NCBI GenBank assembly: GCA_015501595.1
Contig: JADNRX010000039.1
Location: 175,707 to 239,706 of the forward strand
Origin: Hymenopellis radicata
Taxonomy: Eukaryota > Basidiomycota > Agaricomycetes > Agaricales > Physalacriaceae
Reading direction: 5' to 3'
Length of the DNA stretch: 64,000 nt
Made by a program: the position numbers and the translations under genes. Position 1 is the first letter of the stretch. Each line of letters opens with the position of its first letter. Below the pieces are notes generated by a model. It was not told the origin of the DNA. It saw nothing but the letters and a program-made list of their open reading frames with translations, and ran no database searches. Below are positions 11,361 to 23,189 of the stretch, in pieces.

Positions 11361-11835
11361 GAATCCAGTAGGGTTGCGCAGGATACCTATAATATCGCGC
11401 CGTTCGATATTTAACCAGTTATTAACGGTTATTAACCGGGTTAATAACACCTCTTCGAGAGGTAAGTTTTTGGGCAGTTATTAACCATCACATGATGCAG
11501 TCATGTGAACAGGTGGGGCGGGGTGGGCGCGTTGCGGCGGGATCGGCGGGGAGAAGGGTGATTGCAGGCAAGATGGACTGGTAATGAGCCACTAGACTGA
11601 ATACATACATCAGAAGATCAGTCAAACCTACATTAGATCATTTTGCAGCCATTCAAGAGGTTTCTAGGGGCCTGAGAAGAAAATTTTGCTTGGGACCGGG
11701 AAAATACGCCACATTACATCACGTGTGCGGTTATTAACTGTTACTAACCGTTAATAACACACCCCAAAATGGGGGTATATTCCGCCGAGGTTACTAACCG
11801 CCTCGGGGAATATACTGCGCAACCCTAGAATCCAG
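11361..11835. mobile_element. hAT-type MITE, 459 bp, TIR TAGGGTTGCGCAG, 8-bp TSD
   Basis: The element spans 11369-11827. Its ends TAGGGTTGCGCAG and CTGCGCAACCCTA are perfect inverted repeats. GAATCCAG is duplicated on both sides (11361-11368 and 11828-11835), the 8-bp TSD of hAT elements. Both subterminal regions are packed with the motif GTTATTAAC or GTTACTAAC in both orientations, as expected for transposase-binding subterminal repeats. No reading frame; non-autonomous. Confidence 0.9.
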
Positions 11836-13337
11836 AATCCAGATTTCGAGCAGATTATTTCTGAGCTCCTACAAAAATATTTTGGCTGCGAGCTGATCCG
11901 AACACTGCACTCAGTGATCGTCATGAGTACCCACAATTACCACTGTGCCACCACTGCTTCTACAGGATTCATTTCTGCTATACATTACAGCCGCGCCATG
12001 CGCCCGTGAGCCCAAAATTGGACGATCGATAGCCCACCCAGAAAGGAAACCGCCGTGTAAGTTTAAAATCCGACTCTCCTTCTGGTTGCGCCCGGGACTC
12101 GCAGGTGTACAGAGATCGAACCTGCCAGAATTCACTCACCGCTCTGTCAGTCGAGTTGAGTGTTCCACAGAGCACCGAGTCGCGGGAGCGAGGTGAATTG
12201 GGCTCGGAAATGTATTGGTTCATACACCGACCGACGTACGTTTCGCGAGCTTCTCTATGCTCTACAGAGCAGGACCTGATACCTTGTATCGTTCTGATGT
12301 GCACTCTGTCGAAGCAATTTTGTCTTTTTCTTTCAAAGTCTACTTCTGTTATGTGACGGAACACACGGTCTGCGGTGATGATTCTCGCGGCCATCGCGTG
12401 GAGCAGAATCACCTGACGTCGGCTGCAGCTTTCGCATTATAATTTTGCTTCCGCTATACCCCCGCCGTACCCGACAAGTTACTTGACCTTGACAATGATA
12501 TGTCCTGTTACTTGCGATGACACCTTTGGATACAGATTGTGATCCCGCCCGGTATCACCTTTCCCTCTCTAATTCGAATGCGATCGTTGACCAAAATTAA
12601 CCATCCGTGCGCAGTGATCTTCGGGCCCCAGACGCACACCTTTGTGTACGTACTACAACAACTTCGGATCCGCAAAATCGCCTTCTTTTCTGTTCGGACT
12701 TGCAGTTGATGCTGTGTGTCTTGGATAGGTAGGCCTTGACTGCGTTCCGCTGCACATTTCCTGATAGGTGGCTTGGTGAACGTCGTCCACGGCTACGGCA
12801 GCGTCATGACACCCGTCTCATGCCTTCCGATGTGGAGGTTGTTTGTGCTTTTCGGGAATGCCTAAGACATCATGACAGATTGGAGAGCGACGAGATGATT
12901 ATCGTCCACGTCCGCTGGTTGAGTCCTCGGTCTGAACTGTCTGAGAGTTCATTATAATGGTGTGGCCGAAGTGGGGGGGGTGAGTATTTCCATAAATAAT
13001 CTGCAAATCCGTGATTCTCTTACCAAGATATCTTCAGAACAAACCCTCCTTTCTTAGGATAAAGATTGTTAGCGCACAAATTTAGATGAATCCCGAGCGT
13101 TCAAGAACGTTCGAGTTCAACACTGACACAGTGACAAGCACCTGTGATCGCGCACGGCTAAACGATGCACCTTATTTTCTCAGTCACTCGTTCCCCTCCG
13201 AGTCCTCCCCGCGAACTATCTCGAATGTTCCAAATCGATGATGATTCATTTTTATCGAACGTGATTCTCGTTCGTTTACACGCTGTCATCATGGCGATAT
13301 GTGTAATTCGTCACACGCCGAATGACTCAGGGCAAGT
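11836..13337. other. Gene-poor stretch, nothing identified
   Basis: Several open frames of 70-145 codons exist on both strands but overlap one another, lack family motifs and show no convincing splice joins. An AT-rich stretch with CGTTCGAGTT-like direct repeats lies near 13090-13120. A degraded repeat or non-coding RNA cannot be excluded. Confidence 0.35.
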
Positions 13338-13401
13338 TGTTGGAGTCCGCGACCACTGTGCCACTAACCGGTTAGTGGCACAGTGGTCGCGGACTCCAAC
13401 A
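13338..13401. repeat. 64-bp perfect palindrome just upstream of a TATA box
   Basis: Two 32-base arms are exact reverse complements with no spacer, centred on AACC|GGTT at 13369/13370. The arm reads from TGTTGGAGTCCGCGACC inward to GTGCCACTAACC. It ends 32 bp before the TATA box of the gene starting at 13532. Confidence 0.9.
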
Positions 13402-13433
13402 CAAGTACGTGGTGTTTCCCCCTCCGCCGCAGT

Positions 13434-13440
13434 TATAAAG
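13434..13440 (+). promoter_or_regulatory. TATA box
   Basis: TATAAAG, 98 bp before the ATG at 13532; expected start of transcription about 13465. Confidence 0.5.
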
Positions 13441-13531
13441 GAGGTGCTCCGTTTAGGGCTGCGGTTTGCTACGGATGGCCCCCTTTAAAACGCGACACTA
13501 CCAACCCTCGACATCATTCGAATCTCCCACC

Positions 13532-14056
13532 ATGATCGCACTCGACATTTCCTCACCCATGTACGCCACCAATGGTCGCCAGCACCCATTCGTCGAAACA
13601 CCTGACCAGCGCGTCGCACGCGCGGAGTTTGTGAAGCCGAGAGATGGCGACAAGCGCGTCGCCGCGTGGGTTAATGGGCAGAGGCAGCAGAACATCAGTC
13701 TGTGGGTGGCAACTCCTCTGGAGAACAAGCCTGCCTCGCACTATCCGCGGCACCATCGCGAGCCGCAGATTCACCAGCCTCACCTCTTTTCCATCCCAGA
13801 AGATCCCATTTCCAATTCCTACTGCTACTCCGTGCCATACATCCACCCCGACGACGAGGAACCCTTCATCTTCTACTCGACGTCTGCGCCCAAGACCGCA
13901 TACGACGTGGAGTCCGAGATCATCTATTCCACACCTCCTGCTGTGACTCCGAAAGCGAAACCGCGTCGGGCGCGGCACGCCCGGCACCGTCGGCAACTGT
14001 CAGACCATTCGTCAGGTCTAGATGTTATTCCTGAGGAGGCCGCAGTCGAGAGTTAA
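13532..14056 (+). CDS. Hypothetical protein, Pro/His/Tyr-rich, 174 residues
   Basis: Single-exon frame starting MIALDISSPMYATNGRQHPF. The ATG at 13532 sits in a good context (CCCACCATGATC). In-frame upstream ATGs, such as 13475, would add only a short extension and lie close to the predicted transcription start. The protein is rich in Pro, Ser, Tyr and acidic residues, has a basic patch (KAKPRRARHARHRRQ, a possible nuclear signal) and ends SDHSSGLDVIPEEAAVES. No signal peptide, membrane segment or known domain was seen; it is probably largely disordered. A TATA box and a 64-bp palindrome lie upstream. Family not recognised. Confidence 0.65.
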   Translation: MIALDISSPMYATNGRQHPFVETPDQRVARAEFVKPRDGDKRVAAWVNGQRQQNISLWVATPLENKPASHYPRHHREPQIHQPHLFSIPEDPISNSYCYSVPYIHPDDEEPFIFYSTSAPKTAYDVESEIIYSTPPAVTPKAKPRRARHARHRRQLSDHSSGLDVIPEEAAVES

Positions 14057-14765
14057 GCGCCAGGCCAACCCTTCACCTCCTTCAAACCTTGGCCATGCCC
14101 GCCGAAACAATCAATGTGTCTTGAGCTTTGCTCGACTACTCCCTTCAGGCCGCTCCCCTCGATGCGAGGATTTATATATGCCGGGGAGCTAATAATACCA
14201 CATCCCATACCTACTACTGCAAGATATCCAGTTACCTGTAGATAGTGTTTAATCAGTCATGGGTTGTCGCACAAAATCATCATCTTATTTTTGCAGGTCG
14301 GTTACATACCGTACGGCTCCGATGCTACAAATGCAACACGTATATGTTTTTTCACAAACGATCAGTATATTCAATCGATAATAAATTAAATTCTTGGCAC
14401 TCCTCTTCTTTCAATGCCGTGGCAATCATCGGCCTAGGTAGTGGATAGGAACGCTGAGGTGGGATCGGTGGGAGCCGGTGGGTAGATCCAGCTGAAACCT
14501 ATCGTGAGACCGTACTACTACCTTGCCCCAAGTTTCAGAGCAATAATTTTGGGGCTCTCACAGTCGTAAGGCTAGTCCTTCCGAGTTGAACGATGAGGCC
14601 TTCGATACGTCTCCTTCAGCATCGTACTCTAGAAAGTTGCACGGTAAGATATTGACGAGATACGACAGGGAAATGTCTAGTGAAACGATTCTATTGCATT
14701 AGCTATTCACAGCCTGGGGATTTCGTGAAGATGGGGGGCTGAACGAAACGCGAAAGTACACAACT
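14057..14765. other. Intergenic, convergent gene ends
   Basis: Space between two convergent small genes. A TATATATG near 14172 and a run of AT-rich sequence near 14340-14395 are seen; no supported frame or repeat. Confidence 0.4.
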
Positions 14766-15303
14766 CTAACACCCTTCAGAGTCTTGCACATCCGTTTCAA
14801 GAAAGACTGGCGCTGAACGCTCGTCACTGTAGATCCAGCTCGAGAAGTACTTACGAGCAGCATCATCCGAATCCAGCTTCTCAGCAAGATCGATCTGTGC
14901 GCGCTTTGTGATCTTCGGAAATCCTACGCTCATTGAACCGCAAGAAACGACAAGGAAATAAACACATAACATTATGATGGCCGTCCTTTCTTGGAAGTCA
15001 TCCCAGTCTACCCAGAAGTCCACGACCGGGGAGAAGTTGTGGCGATGCAGAAGGTCCTCGAAGTTGGGGTCAGGAGTATGATATTCGGTATGGATAGACT
15101 CCTGGTCCACGATCTGGCGGATGCGACAGAGCACCAGGGTGTGAAGCGGATTGCTATGCATCTGTGGCCATCGTTTAAGGGGTCTGCGCTGGCAGTCGGA
15201 CTGTTCTGAGCCGGCGTTGTCACAATAATATAAAGAATGGCTGTACTTTGTCTTCATCGTCAGAATTCGGGTCAGGCACGAAATCGCCGCTAGTGGCAGC
15301 CAT
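14766..15303 (-). CDS. Hypothetical spliced gene
   Basis: ATG at 15303 opens exon 1 (15303-15247), an acidic leader (MAATSGDFVPDPNSDDEDK) ending at a GTACAG donor. Exon 2 can start at 15200 in the same phase and reads through HTLVLCRIRQIVDQESIH, then DPNFEDLLHRHNFSPVVDFW. A small further intron may exist near 14990-14930. The C-terminus is KITKRAQIDLAEKLDSDDAA...ETDVQDSEGC. A hydrophobic stretch (IIMLCVYFLVVSCG) falls inside the possible second intron, so it may not be a membrane segment. No family recognised; it may be partly non-coding. Confidence 0.4.
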
Positions 15304-15757
15304 CCTCATCAGCTTTTTACACCACAGGGTAAGTATCACTCTCGCTCAGGAAGAGAATGTCAATAGCCTGAGCGTGAGGTATCAGGGAGTATTCCCGTGT
15401 TGGCGAAGGTAGGGGGTGACTCGTAAACTCGTAAAGGCCAGAGTAGACTGGTAGCAATTGGAGCAGGAAAGAGGAGGGTCACATTCCAAGAGCTTTGGGT
15501 TCCGAGGATGAGAGGTAATGGGAGTTCAAGTTATTGGGGAGGGACATAGTAAACGCGTCACGGCCTGGAATCAGTTGGCGAGATGGCGACGAATCGCACC
15601 TCATAATAGACTGTATTTTTTACTTGGCGCCGGCAAGGCCGCGCATGTTTTACCTACTTCGGGAATCGTCGCCAATGTATTCGAGAGACGTAGCGGGCGT
15701 CAGTTGAAAGAAAAGATGAAGTATTCTCCCCAGCGTTGGAAACATGGCGGTATGCAG

Positions 15758-16200
15758 AAGATATGAGGCCCCGGGAAGCTCCCCTATACCGCCGGCGACC
15801 CCAAGGCCCTCAAAAGTCCAAATTTCTGGGTGCCAAAAGTCCAAAAATCGCCGAGGTCTGTCACCTCACGTGATCGTTGTCACGCCATTTGTGACGCGTT
15901 TCGTCCTCCCCACCACTCTCATCGACGTAAAACGGCGCTAACAACGGGATTCGAACGCATGGGCAGCGTGAAAGTAATGCACTGAGGCCCAGCTTGCACA
16001 GCGCAGCCTCTGCACTACGCATGTCTCCATGAACACCTCAAACTGGGTACCTCGTCTGTGAAAAGTCCAATCTTCGCCGGACCTCAGCTCGAATTGCCCT
16101 CAAAAGTCCAAGTTTTCGCCCGGGTTTTGGTCGATTTTGAGCCCTCAAAAGTCCAAAAATCGCCGGCGGTATAGGGGAGCTTCCCGGGGCCTAAGATATG
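15758..16200. mobile_element. 427-bp MITE with 33-bp perfect TIRs and 8-bp TSD
   Basis: The element spans 15766-16192. The first 33 bases (AGGCCCCGGGAAGCTCCCC, continuing into CTATACCGCCGGCGA) are exactly repeated in inverse at the other end. AAGATATG is duplicated at 15758-15765 and 16193-16200. Inside, the motif AAAAGTCCAA recurs at least five times near both ends. A tRNA-like stretch lies on the minus strand at about 16021-15930, with a T-loop TTCGAATCC. The 8-bp TSD points to hAT-like mobilisation, which is inference. CTATACCGCC also occurs in the ends of the 1.68-kb element near 34.5 kb. Confidence 0.9.
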
Positions 16201-17139
16201 TCGTCGAACACGGAGAAGACAATAGCGTGGGAACGTAACGCGTTCTTTTCGACTATGCGATACGACAATCGCAATCGATATCAACAGCCTTTACACTTCT
16301 AAGAGAAGGGTACTTATATATGCCTTTTATGTTACGACTTGTTGGCTTCTTCCATCAGGTTGGCTATTTCCTAAGAGATCTCCCACGTTCTTGTTAGGCA
16401 CTCAAGCTCCGTTCTATACTTCCATCTCTTACCACATCTACGTTACATATTCTCCTTGGATCGAACAGCGTTTGCGCCTTCATATTCACGGTGCGGCACC
16501 TATCGTATCGCAGATGCCTCGCCTCTTTCTGGCATCGTTTCGCAGAATCAGGAAGACTCTGATGACTTGGAGAAGGCTCACATACGCAGATACCTCAGGT
16601 TGTAGACCCATCTACCTTTTCTGACATAGGGATCGACACCTCTATCGATACCTCGGCGTGATTTACAACGTCCTAGCCTTATCCGGCAAGCACTGGACAG
16701 TATTCTAATATTATGTTCTCAAATTCCTTCAACGTGCTCGTTTGCGTCTCTCACTGTCCGGTTCGGTCTTCAAATCGCTCACCACCCGCATGCATGTATG
16801 CGTTCGATGTTCAGTATTAGGCCGGTCGACTCATGCATGCGCATAGTAGGTTTTATAATCGGATGCCATCAATCTTATCCCAAGGCCTTGGCAGTTGCTG
16901 TGTTTCTTGTTCAAATTCAGTCTTATACGTATCATCAAGTTCATCTCTCTCTGTCCAAAGGATACCAGCGACTAGCGATTATAATTAGATGCCGGGCACA
17001 TGATTGAGTCTGTTACGCCACGAAAATCCCGAATCCCCATTCAGGCTTCTACCAGTGACTGACGCGTCTCCTAACCGTGGCCGCGGCCGATAGGGACAAT
17101 CATTGAACATGATCGATCACCAGACCCTACTTTTCTTTC
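16201..17139. other. Intergenic upstream of the RdRP gene
   Basis: Short overlapping open frames without motifs. This should contain the RdRP promoter. No strong TATA box is seen within 100 bp of the ATG at 17140. Confidence 0.4.
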
Positions 17140-20100
17140 ATGGACCACCGCAATCGTCGACCTCGGCCCCGTCACAGCGAACCGTCGTACGGGTCGTCGT
17201 CGCGCCCGGTCCATGCTGGCGTCAAGCGTCGCAACTCCGACCACTTCCAGCCTCAGCGCAAACGGCAGCGACGAGATCCCGGTGCCAATGTGCCAGCACC
17301 TATCCCTTTCAACATTCAGCGGGCTCCAAAGGATCCTTTGCCTGGCGCAGTCATCGCCCTGCGCGGATTTGACGACGAGGAGCCGGCGCCGACCAATGTA
17401 AGCGTCCAAGAGGCGCTGGAACAAGCTTTGGAGACGGTCAGAGACCACAGGGGGCGCGTTATCAACTTTGAGGTATCCGTCCGAGTGCGTCCTTTTGCCG
17501 CTTTTTTTCCTGCTTTTATTCATTTTATCTTAGCCAAACCCACCAGCCGTCGCCTACGTAACGCTGCCCTATTCCTACATTTACGATCACCTCTTGGACG
17601 AACGTACCCCAATCATCTACGATGACCGGTACCTGCGCATGTCGCTCGACAGGAAGGAACCGAACCCGATGGTCCTCGACTTTTTGCGCCGCGAAGATTA
17701 CGTGCCTGTGGCCCAAGGCAAGGAGAGAGAGGCTCTGGCACGCGAGCTGGCAGGAAAACTCGCCGTGTCTGAGATCTCATTCGGTGTCTGGTCCAGTATC
17801 CAGAAGTTCTCCCCAGAACACACCGTGCGCGACATTGCCCTTCGGATATCTTACAACAGCGAACGCCGTGTGGTCATCGTTGAACGCCCAGGACAGTACA
17901 TCTCGCCAGAGACTCACCAACGCGTCCATTCTCGCGCCCTTGTAATAATCCCGGTCGGCGATATCGAGAAGGTGTGGGCCACCGGCAGGAGTATCCTCAT
18001 ACGCATGGCCTGCCCCGTCTTCTACGAGTACATTCACGACACACACATTCGAAGTATGTGTTTCGACACGGCCCACCAGGAAATCGCGCCGTTCACTAGT
18101 TCCGTGATCCTTATTCAGTTCCCAGATGCTCTTACCTATGAGAGATTCTGCGCACGGATGTCCAAGGCATCGCATTTCCCTGACATTCATCCGCGCTACT
18201 TTGAAGTCAGGGAACAGCGCGTCTTTGACAAACGACACCTCAAGTCCTTACAGGCCTGGTATAGGCTTGTTCCACTTTGCATTGCCCTACAATGTGAACA
18301 GGCGATTCATGGCGGTTTTATTTCGCCTCTCGATCTGCAGGCGTTGCGAGAAAGTATCACAGCAGCTTGGCATGAGTCTGGTGCATCTGTTGTTGCCGCG
18401 GCGCTCCAGGATATTATCATTTCCCTTGGCGAGCAGGACTCGATGAGGCGGCGCACTGGCGTGGAGGTCCTCGAGCAAATGTTCAAAGAGGGTAAGGCCA
18501 AAGCAATCCAGGCGCAGAAGAACATGCGCGCTTTGCCCGACCAGGACAACTTCATGTGTCATCAAATGTATGTAACGCCGACGAGCTATATACTCGAGGG
18601 TCCTTATCCTGACCGCTCGAATCGGGTCTTGCGTTTATATCCCAACTTCCACGACCATTTCTTACGAGTTTCCTTCACCGTACGTGTACCCGTCAGTTCG
18701 CACGTTGCCTGAGCTGATTTCGCGCACAGGAGGAGGGCGGTCAGTGTAGAAAACTCACTAAACCATTCAAATCCGAATTCGACTATGAAGACTTCATCCG
18801 TACTAAGATTGGCGGCACCTTAAATAATGGTTTCTTTCTCGCTGGACGACACTGGGAGTGGCTCGGTTACTCTCAGAGCGCTCTGAAGGATCGTCAGATG
18901 ATATTCATGACGCCCTTTGTCGAAGAGGATAAGGATAATCGCTTCGTTGATTCGAACATCATCAGAACAGATATTGGTGTTTTCACGAAGGTCATCATGC
19001 AGCCTGCGAAATATGGTGCTCGTATTGCTCAGGCAAGCTTTTTTGCGCACGCGCTCTTTCAGTGTTGGGTTAATGTATACATTGTAGGCATTTTCAGCTA
19101 CTACTGCCAGCATCGTGATTGACGACGGCGAGATCTACGAAATGGACGACATCACGAATCCGGCAAACGGCAATTGTTTTACCGACGGCGCGGGGGATAT
19201 GTCTATCGAAATGGCTGAAGCTATTTGGGCCAAGATTAATCGGAGGCGTCTCCATAATCCTCAACCTCCAAGTGCATTTCAGGCTAGGTTTGTAATCTGT
19301 GAATTCGCGTAACTATGCGACGAAAGCTGACTGGAATACCTTCAGATTTGCGGGATGTAAAGGCGTCTGGATGGTTAATCCTACCCTTCGAGGAAAAAAA
19401 CTCCGCTTCACACCAAGCCAGGAAAAGTTTCTTTCCGAATCAAGGACATTTGATGTTGCGAGTTCGTTCTCGTTCTCTCCTTCCTTTCGGTTCATGACTC
19501 AGGCATTGCAGATCACTCTGAGAAACCGGGAATCACGTTTCTAAATCGCCCGTTGGTCAAGCTTCTGGAAGATTTAGGCATTTCAAAGGAGACATTTCTG
19601 AGGATTCAGGACAAGGCGGTGCACCAGGCTGAACTGGCTCAAACATCGTATGAGCAAGCGGCCATTCATTTCGCCAAGAATAATTTGGGAATGTCTTTCC
19701 GATTGCCTGCACTATTCGATAACCTCAAGACGATGCTCGGGATCGACTTTGATTCTTCTCCTCACGGGCACATTGACTTCTATAAGAGTGTCGCAATGTT
19801 GGGGATCACGTCTGTGCTCAGGTTAGTCTTAGCCTGCTATATAACAGTCGCGGGTTGTAATATGGTCCGGCAGGGATATAAAGTATCGCGCTCGGATACA
19901 GGTTGCGGGTCCTACTCTTATCGGTGTCTGCGATACGTGGGGGCTTCTTGAGCCGGACGAAATCTACGTCAAAGTCAAAGGGGAGCAGACCAGTCGTATT
20001 CTCCACGGTATCGTTGCAGTTACGCGGAGGTAAGGAATGGACTCATTGATCTACCTACCCAAATATTCAAACCGTGATCAGCCCAGTCATACATCCCGGC

Positions 20101-21800
20101 GACGTGCAGGTGTGTCATCTCATGTTTTGTAGTTTACTGGAACTGATTTGTCCTCAGCTGGCACGAGCGGTTAGTGTGCCACATGATCACCCAATTGCTA
20201 GTCTCGTTAACGTCGTCGTATTCAGTTCCAAAGGTTCAACAATTCTATCTACCGTCTTCACCTTTGTCTCATGCGGCTTTTGCAGGCGAACGGTCCCTTC
20301 CAAGTATGCTTGGTGGCGGCGATTTAGATGTAAGATCACCCTTCGCCCACAACCATATCTCATTTTCGACCGCAGGGCGATCTTTTCAACGTACTTACCG
20401 ATCCCGACCTCATTCCAGAACAGACTGAGGCGCCCGGCAGTTATGAACCGGTCACGCCACATAAACTAGGACGCCCCAGCGAAATGTACGACATTGCTAA
20501 GTTCGTTGTAAGTCGTCCTTCTGTCTTCATCGCTGTGTATGATGTTCATTTTATCCAAAAGTGCGATTATGTCATAGGTCATTCACTTCGCATCTACTAA
20601 GGTTTTGATACTCAATCAAGTACTTCATAGGCGATATCGTGGGCCAGATCTCGAGACGGCATCTCATGATTGCGGACTTCAGTGACCTTGGTGTTCGGGA
20701 TCCTCAATGTCTGAGGTTGGCTGAACTCGCGAGTCAGGCGGTCGACTTTGTCAAGTCGGGTGTTCCTGTTTCAAGAAAGGAGCTGCCACATCCGCTTCGC
20801 TACACGCCCGACTTCATGGCGCGCGAAGACGAGACCGAGAAGTATCTGTCGACGAAGGCATTGGGCGAGATGTTCCGTGCCGTCCGGTGCGTATTTTCTG
20901 CGTGAACAGGAAGATATTCTGTATTGACATACTCGTAGATCCAAAAGTATATCAGACCGAAGGGTGAAACGCAGAACAAGTGTGTATCTTCTAGCAGGAT
21001 GAGGTCAACGCTGACACGATGCTAGTGTTGATGCGTCTGTCCTCTGCAAGATCTTAAAGGCCGTTGACACCACATACCACCAGTTGCCTTTTGGTTCGTG
21101 GACGCCCAAACGTTCCGCGTTTGTGTGGAAGGCGTATGCTATGGTATTCTGTAGCGAGTGCGAGAAGATTGCGTATCGTAACTCTCTGTCTCGCAGAGAG
21201 GATCATAGACTAGGCGAGGAGGAGCTGGCTGTGGGTACCACGGGTAGTCTGAGGGTAGAGTCGGCGGAGTACGATCTCATGCATCGTGCGCGTACGCAAA
21301 TGTCCGACCTCACGCGCAAAATGCGCGTCCATATCAAGGATCTCAAGGAGGGGGATGTGGACATTGATGATGAGTCGCTGGAGGTGGAGGATGACGACGA
21401 GGGGAACCCGGTGATTGTGAAGAAGGAGGAAGAGCAGGAGGATGAGGGTCTTCTCGCTAAGCTTGCCTCTGGTGCGGTGACGGTGGCGGCGACGGCCTCG
21501 GAGGAGGAGCAGGAAGACTCTGAGGATGAGATCAAGGAGATTGATTCTTTGTTGTTCTATGGCGAGGTGGATGTGAAGTCCAGTCCGAGTCCGAGTAGGG
21601 GTGCTTCGGACGACGAAGACGATGATGAGATCCGGGAGATGGCTCGTCCGGATTGGCGCATCCTTGCTAGCGGGAGGGCGTACGGGGCGTGTCAATACGC
21701 GCTGGACACGCTGGAGAGCCAGAAGGTTCCGTTTGGGATGCGGCTGTTTTCGTTGGTCGCGGTGGAGACGTTGTTGTCGTTGATTAAAACTATGAGATAA
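17140..21800 (+). CDS. RNA-dependent RNA polymerase, QDE-1/Rdp family
   Basis: Cellular RdRP, which makes double-stranded RNA for small-RNA silencing (quelling or heterochromatin pathways). Fourteen exons join in frame to give about 1,312 residues: 17140-17472, 17534-18679, 18730-19032, 19088-19287, 19346-19461, 19503-19821, 19874-20029, 20082-20109, 20158-20233, 20286-20329, 20376-20507, 20621-20886, 20939-20983 and 21026-21800. The catalytic motif GGGDLDGDLF lies at about residues 902-911 and is split by an intron between DLD and GDLF. Other family blocks are RFTPSQEKF, RARIQVAGPTLIGVCDTWG, VIHPGDVQLARAV and VDTTYHQLPFGSWTPK. Exon 8 is only 28 bases. Intron 3 starts with GC (CAG|GCAAGC) and restores the conserved QAFSAT. 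The N-terminus is basic and disordered; a late acidic insert (about residues 1120-1240) precedes a conserved C-terminal helix. The length matches the family. Confidence 0.95.
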
Positions 21801-21985
21801 CTTGGGGTAATTTTAGCTTATATAGTCTTGTATACTGTACTCGAAATTCATTCTATTCATCACCTACTTTCCGACGTAGACACTTTGAATTCGAAAAGTA
21901 AGAGTTCCGGACTGACTTCGGCAACCGGCAAGTTGGCCCGACAGGCCGGGAGAGATCGCATCCTTCTCGCTTTCCATCATGTTCG

Positions 21986-23189
21986 ATGGAGGAACCGCAC
22001 CAGCTAGTCGAGCTTCGCGCTATTCCGCTATCAGACCTCGCAAGCTTGGAAGTACCCTCACAGAAGATCCACTCTGATTACGACGTCGAGGCGTGGAAAG
22101 GCACGCAAGGATACAAAGACTATGCCTTGTATCTGCGGCGGCTGAACGAGGCTGTAGTGGGATGTTATTTGCCGCTGGAGGGTACTAGTGCGAGCACGGT
22201 AAGCTCAGCTGTTTGTTTCCTGAGTTATCAATCCTTGATTTTACAATGCGGCCCTGCAGGCTATAGACAGTCTAATCGCGCTCTTGGACGTGTTGGACGG
22301 GTGGATTGACGAGATCCCGCCTCTGGAGACCCCGCAGCGCTTCGGGAATCTCGCGTTCAGGACCTGGGGACAGCGGTTTGAAGACGGCATCGACGCGCTT
22401 CTGCGGACGCATCTGCCTGCCGAATACGAGGCTGCGATACCCCACGTTCGACCGTACCTGCTCACGTCCTTCGGTTCGTTTATCCGGATGGACTACGGCA
22501 CTGGACATGAGGCCTCCTTTGCACTATTCCTGCTGTGTCTCACCCTTCTGCGCTTTCTAACCCCATCACCCGCCGCGGAGCGCGCCGTCGTTCTGCGCGT
22601 CTTCACACGTTACCTCCGCCTCTGCTGGCGCCTCCAAGATACGTACTCCTTGGAACCCGCAGGCAGCCACGGCGTGTGGGGCCTCGACGACTCGTGCTTT
22701 CTCCCGTACATCTTCGGGTCTGGGCAGTTGCGCGATCAGACTGCGATTCCCGTGAATGCCGTCCTCAAGGCTCCGCTGCAGAAGACCAACCTGTATTTTA
22801 TGGCGATTGAGCGGATCAGAGAGGTGAAGCGGGGCCCGTTCCACGAGCACTCGTCGCAGCTGTATTCGATTGCGGTGGGCGTGCCGAACTGGGGCAAGGT
22901 GAACAAGGGGTTGTTCAAGATGTACGAGGTGGGTTGCCTTTTACCGGTAAATATTTGCGGGTTCTGATCGTGATCCATTTAGGCAGAGGTCCTGGGGAAG
23001 CGGGTGGTCGTGCAGCATGTTCCGTTGGGTGGGCTTCTGGAATGGGGCGTTCAAGCCTCGTCTGGGGCTGCGGCTCGTGCGCCAGCTGTTCCTCAGACGG
23101 GAACTCAAGCGCCAAGTGCGGCGCCTTGGGCTGCGACTCAAGCGCCATGGGCTCGGTCTCGAATGGGTCCTCCAACTCTACCTCGCTAG
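21986..23189 (+). CDS. Serine/threonine-protein phosphatase 2A activator (PTPA / Rrd family)
   Basis: Peptidyl-prolyl isomerase-like activator of PP2A catalytic subunits, cytosolic or nuclear. Three exons (21986-22198, 22260-22928, 22983-23189) give 362 residues in frame. Diagnostic blocks, in order: KIHSDYDVEAWKGTQGYKDY, WIDEIPPLETPQRFGNLAFR, SFGSFIRMDYGTGHEASF, EPAGSHGVWGLDDSCFLPYI, KRGPFHEHSSQLYSIA and WGKVNKGLFKMYEAEVLGKR. After VVQHVPLGGLLEW the C-terminal 45 residues are Ala/Pro/Gln-rich and end APWARSRMGPPTLPR. It starts 185 bp after the RdRP stop on the same strand. A coding-like stretch at 23283-23362 (PFDVLLQTRERNSELVKAMS, then a stop) could be an alternative last exon. Confidence 0.93.

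Noticed and set aside
21203..21695. Antisense frames opposite the end of the RdRP gene
   Set aside because: They mirror the acidic, GAG/GAT-rich coding tract of the RdRP and have Ser/Leu-rich, motif-free translations.
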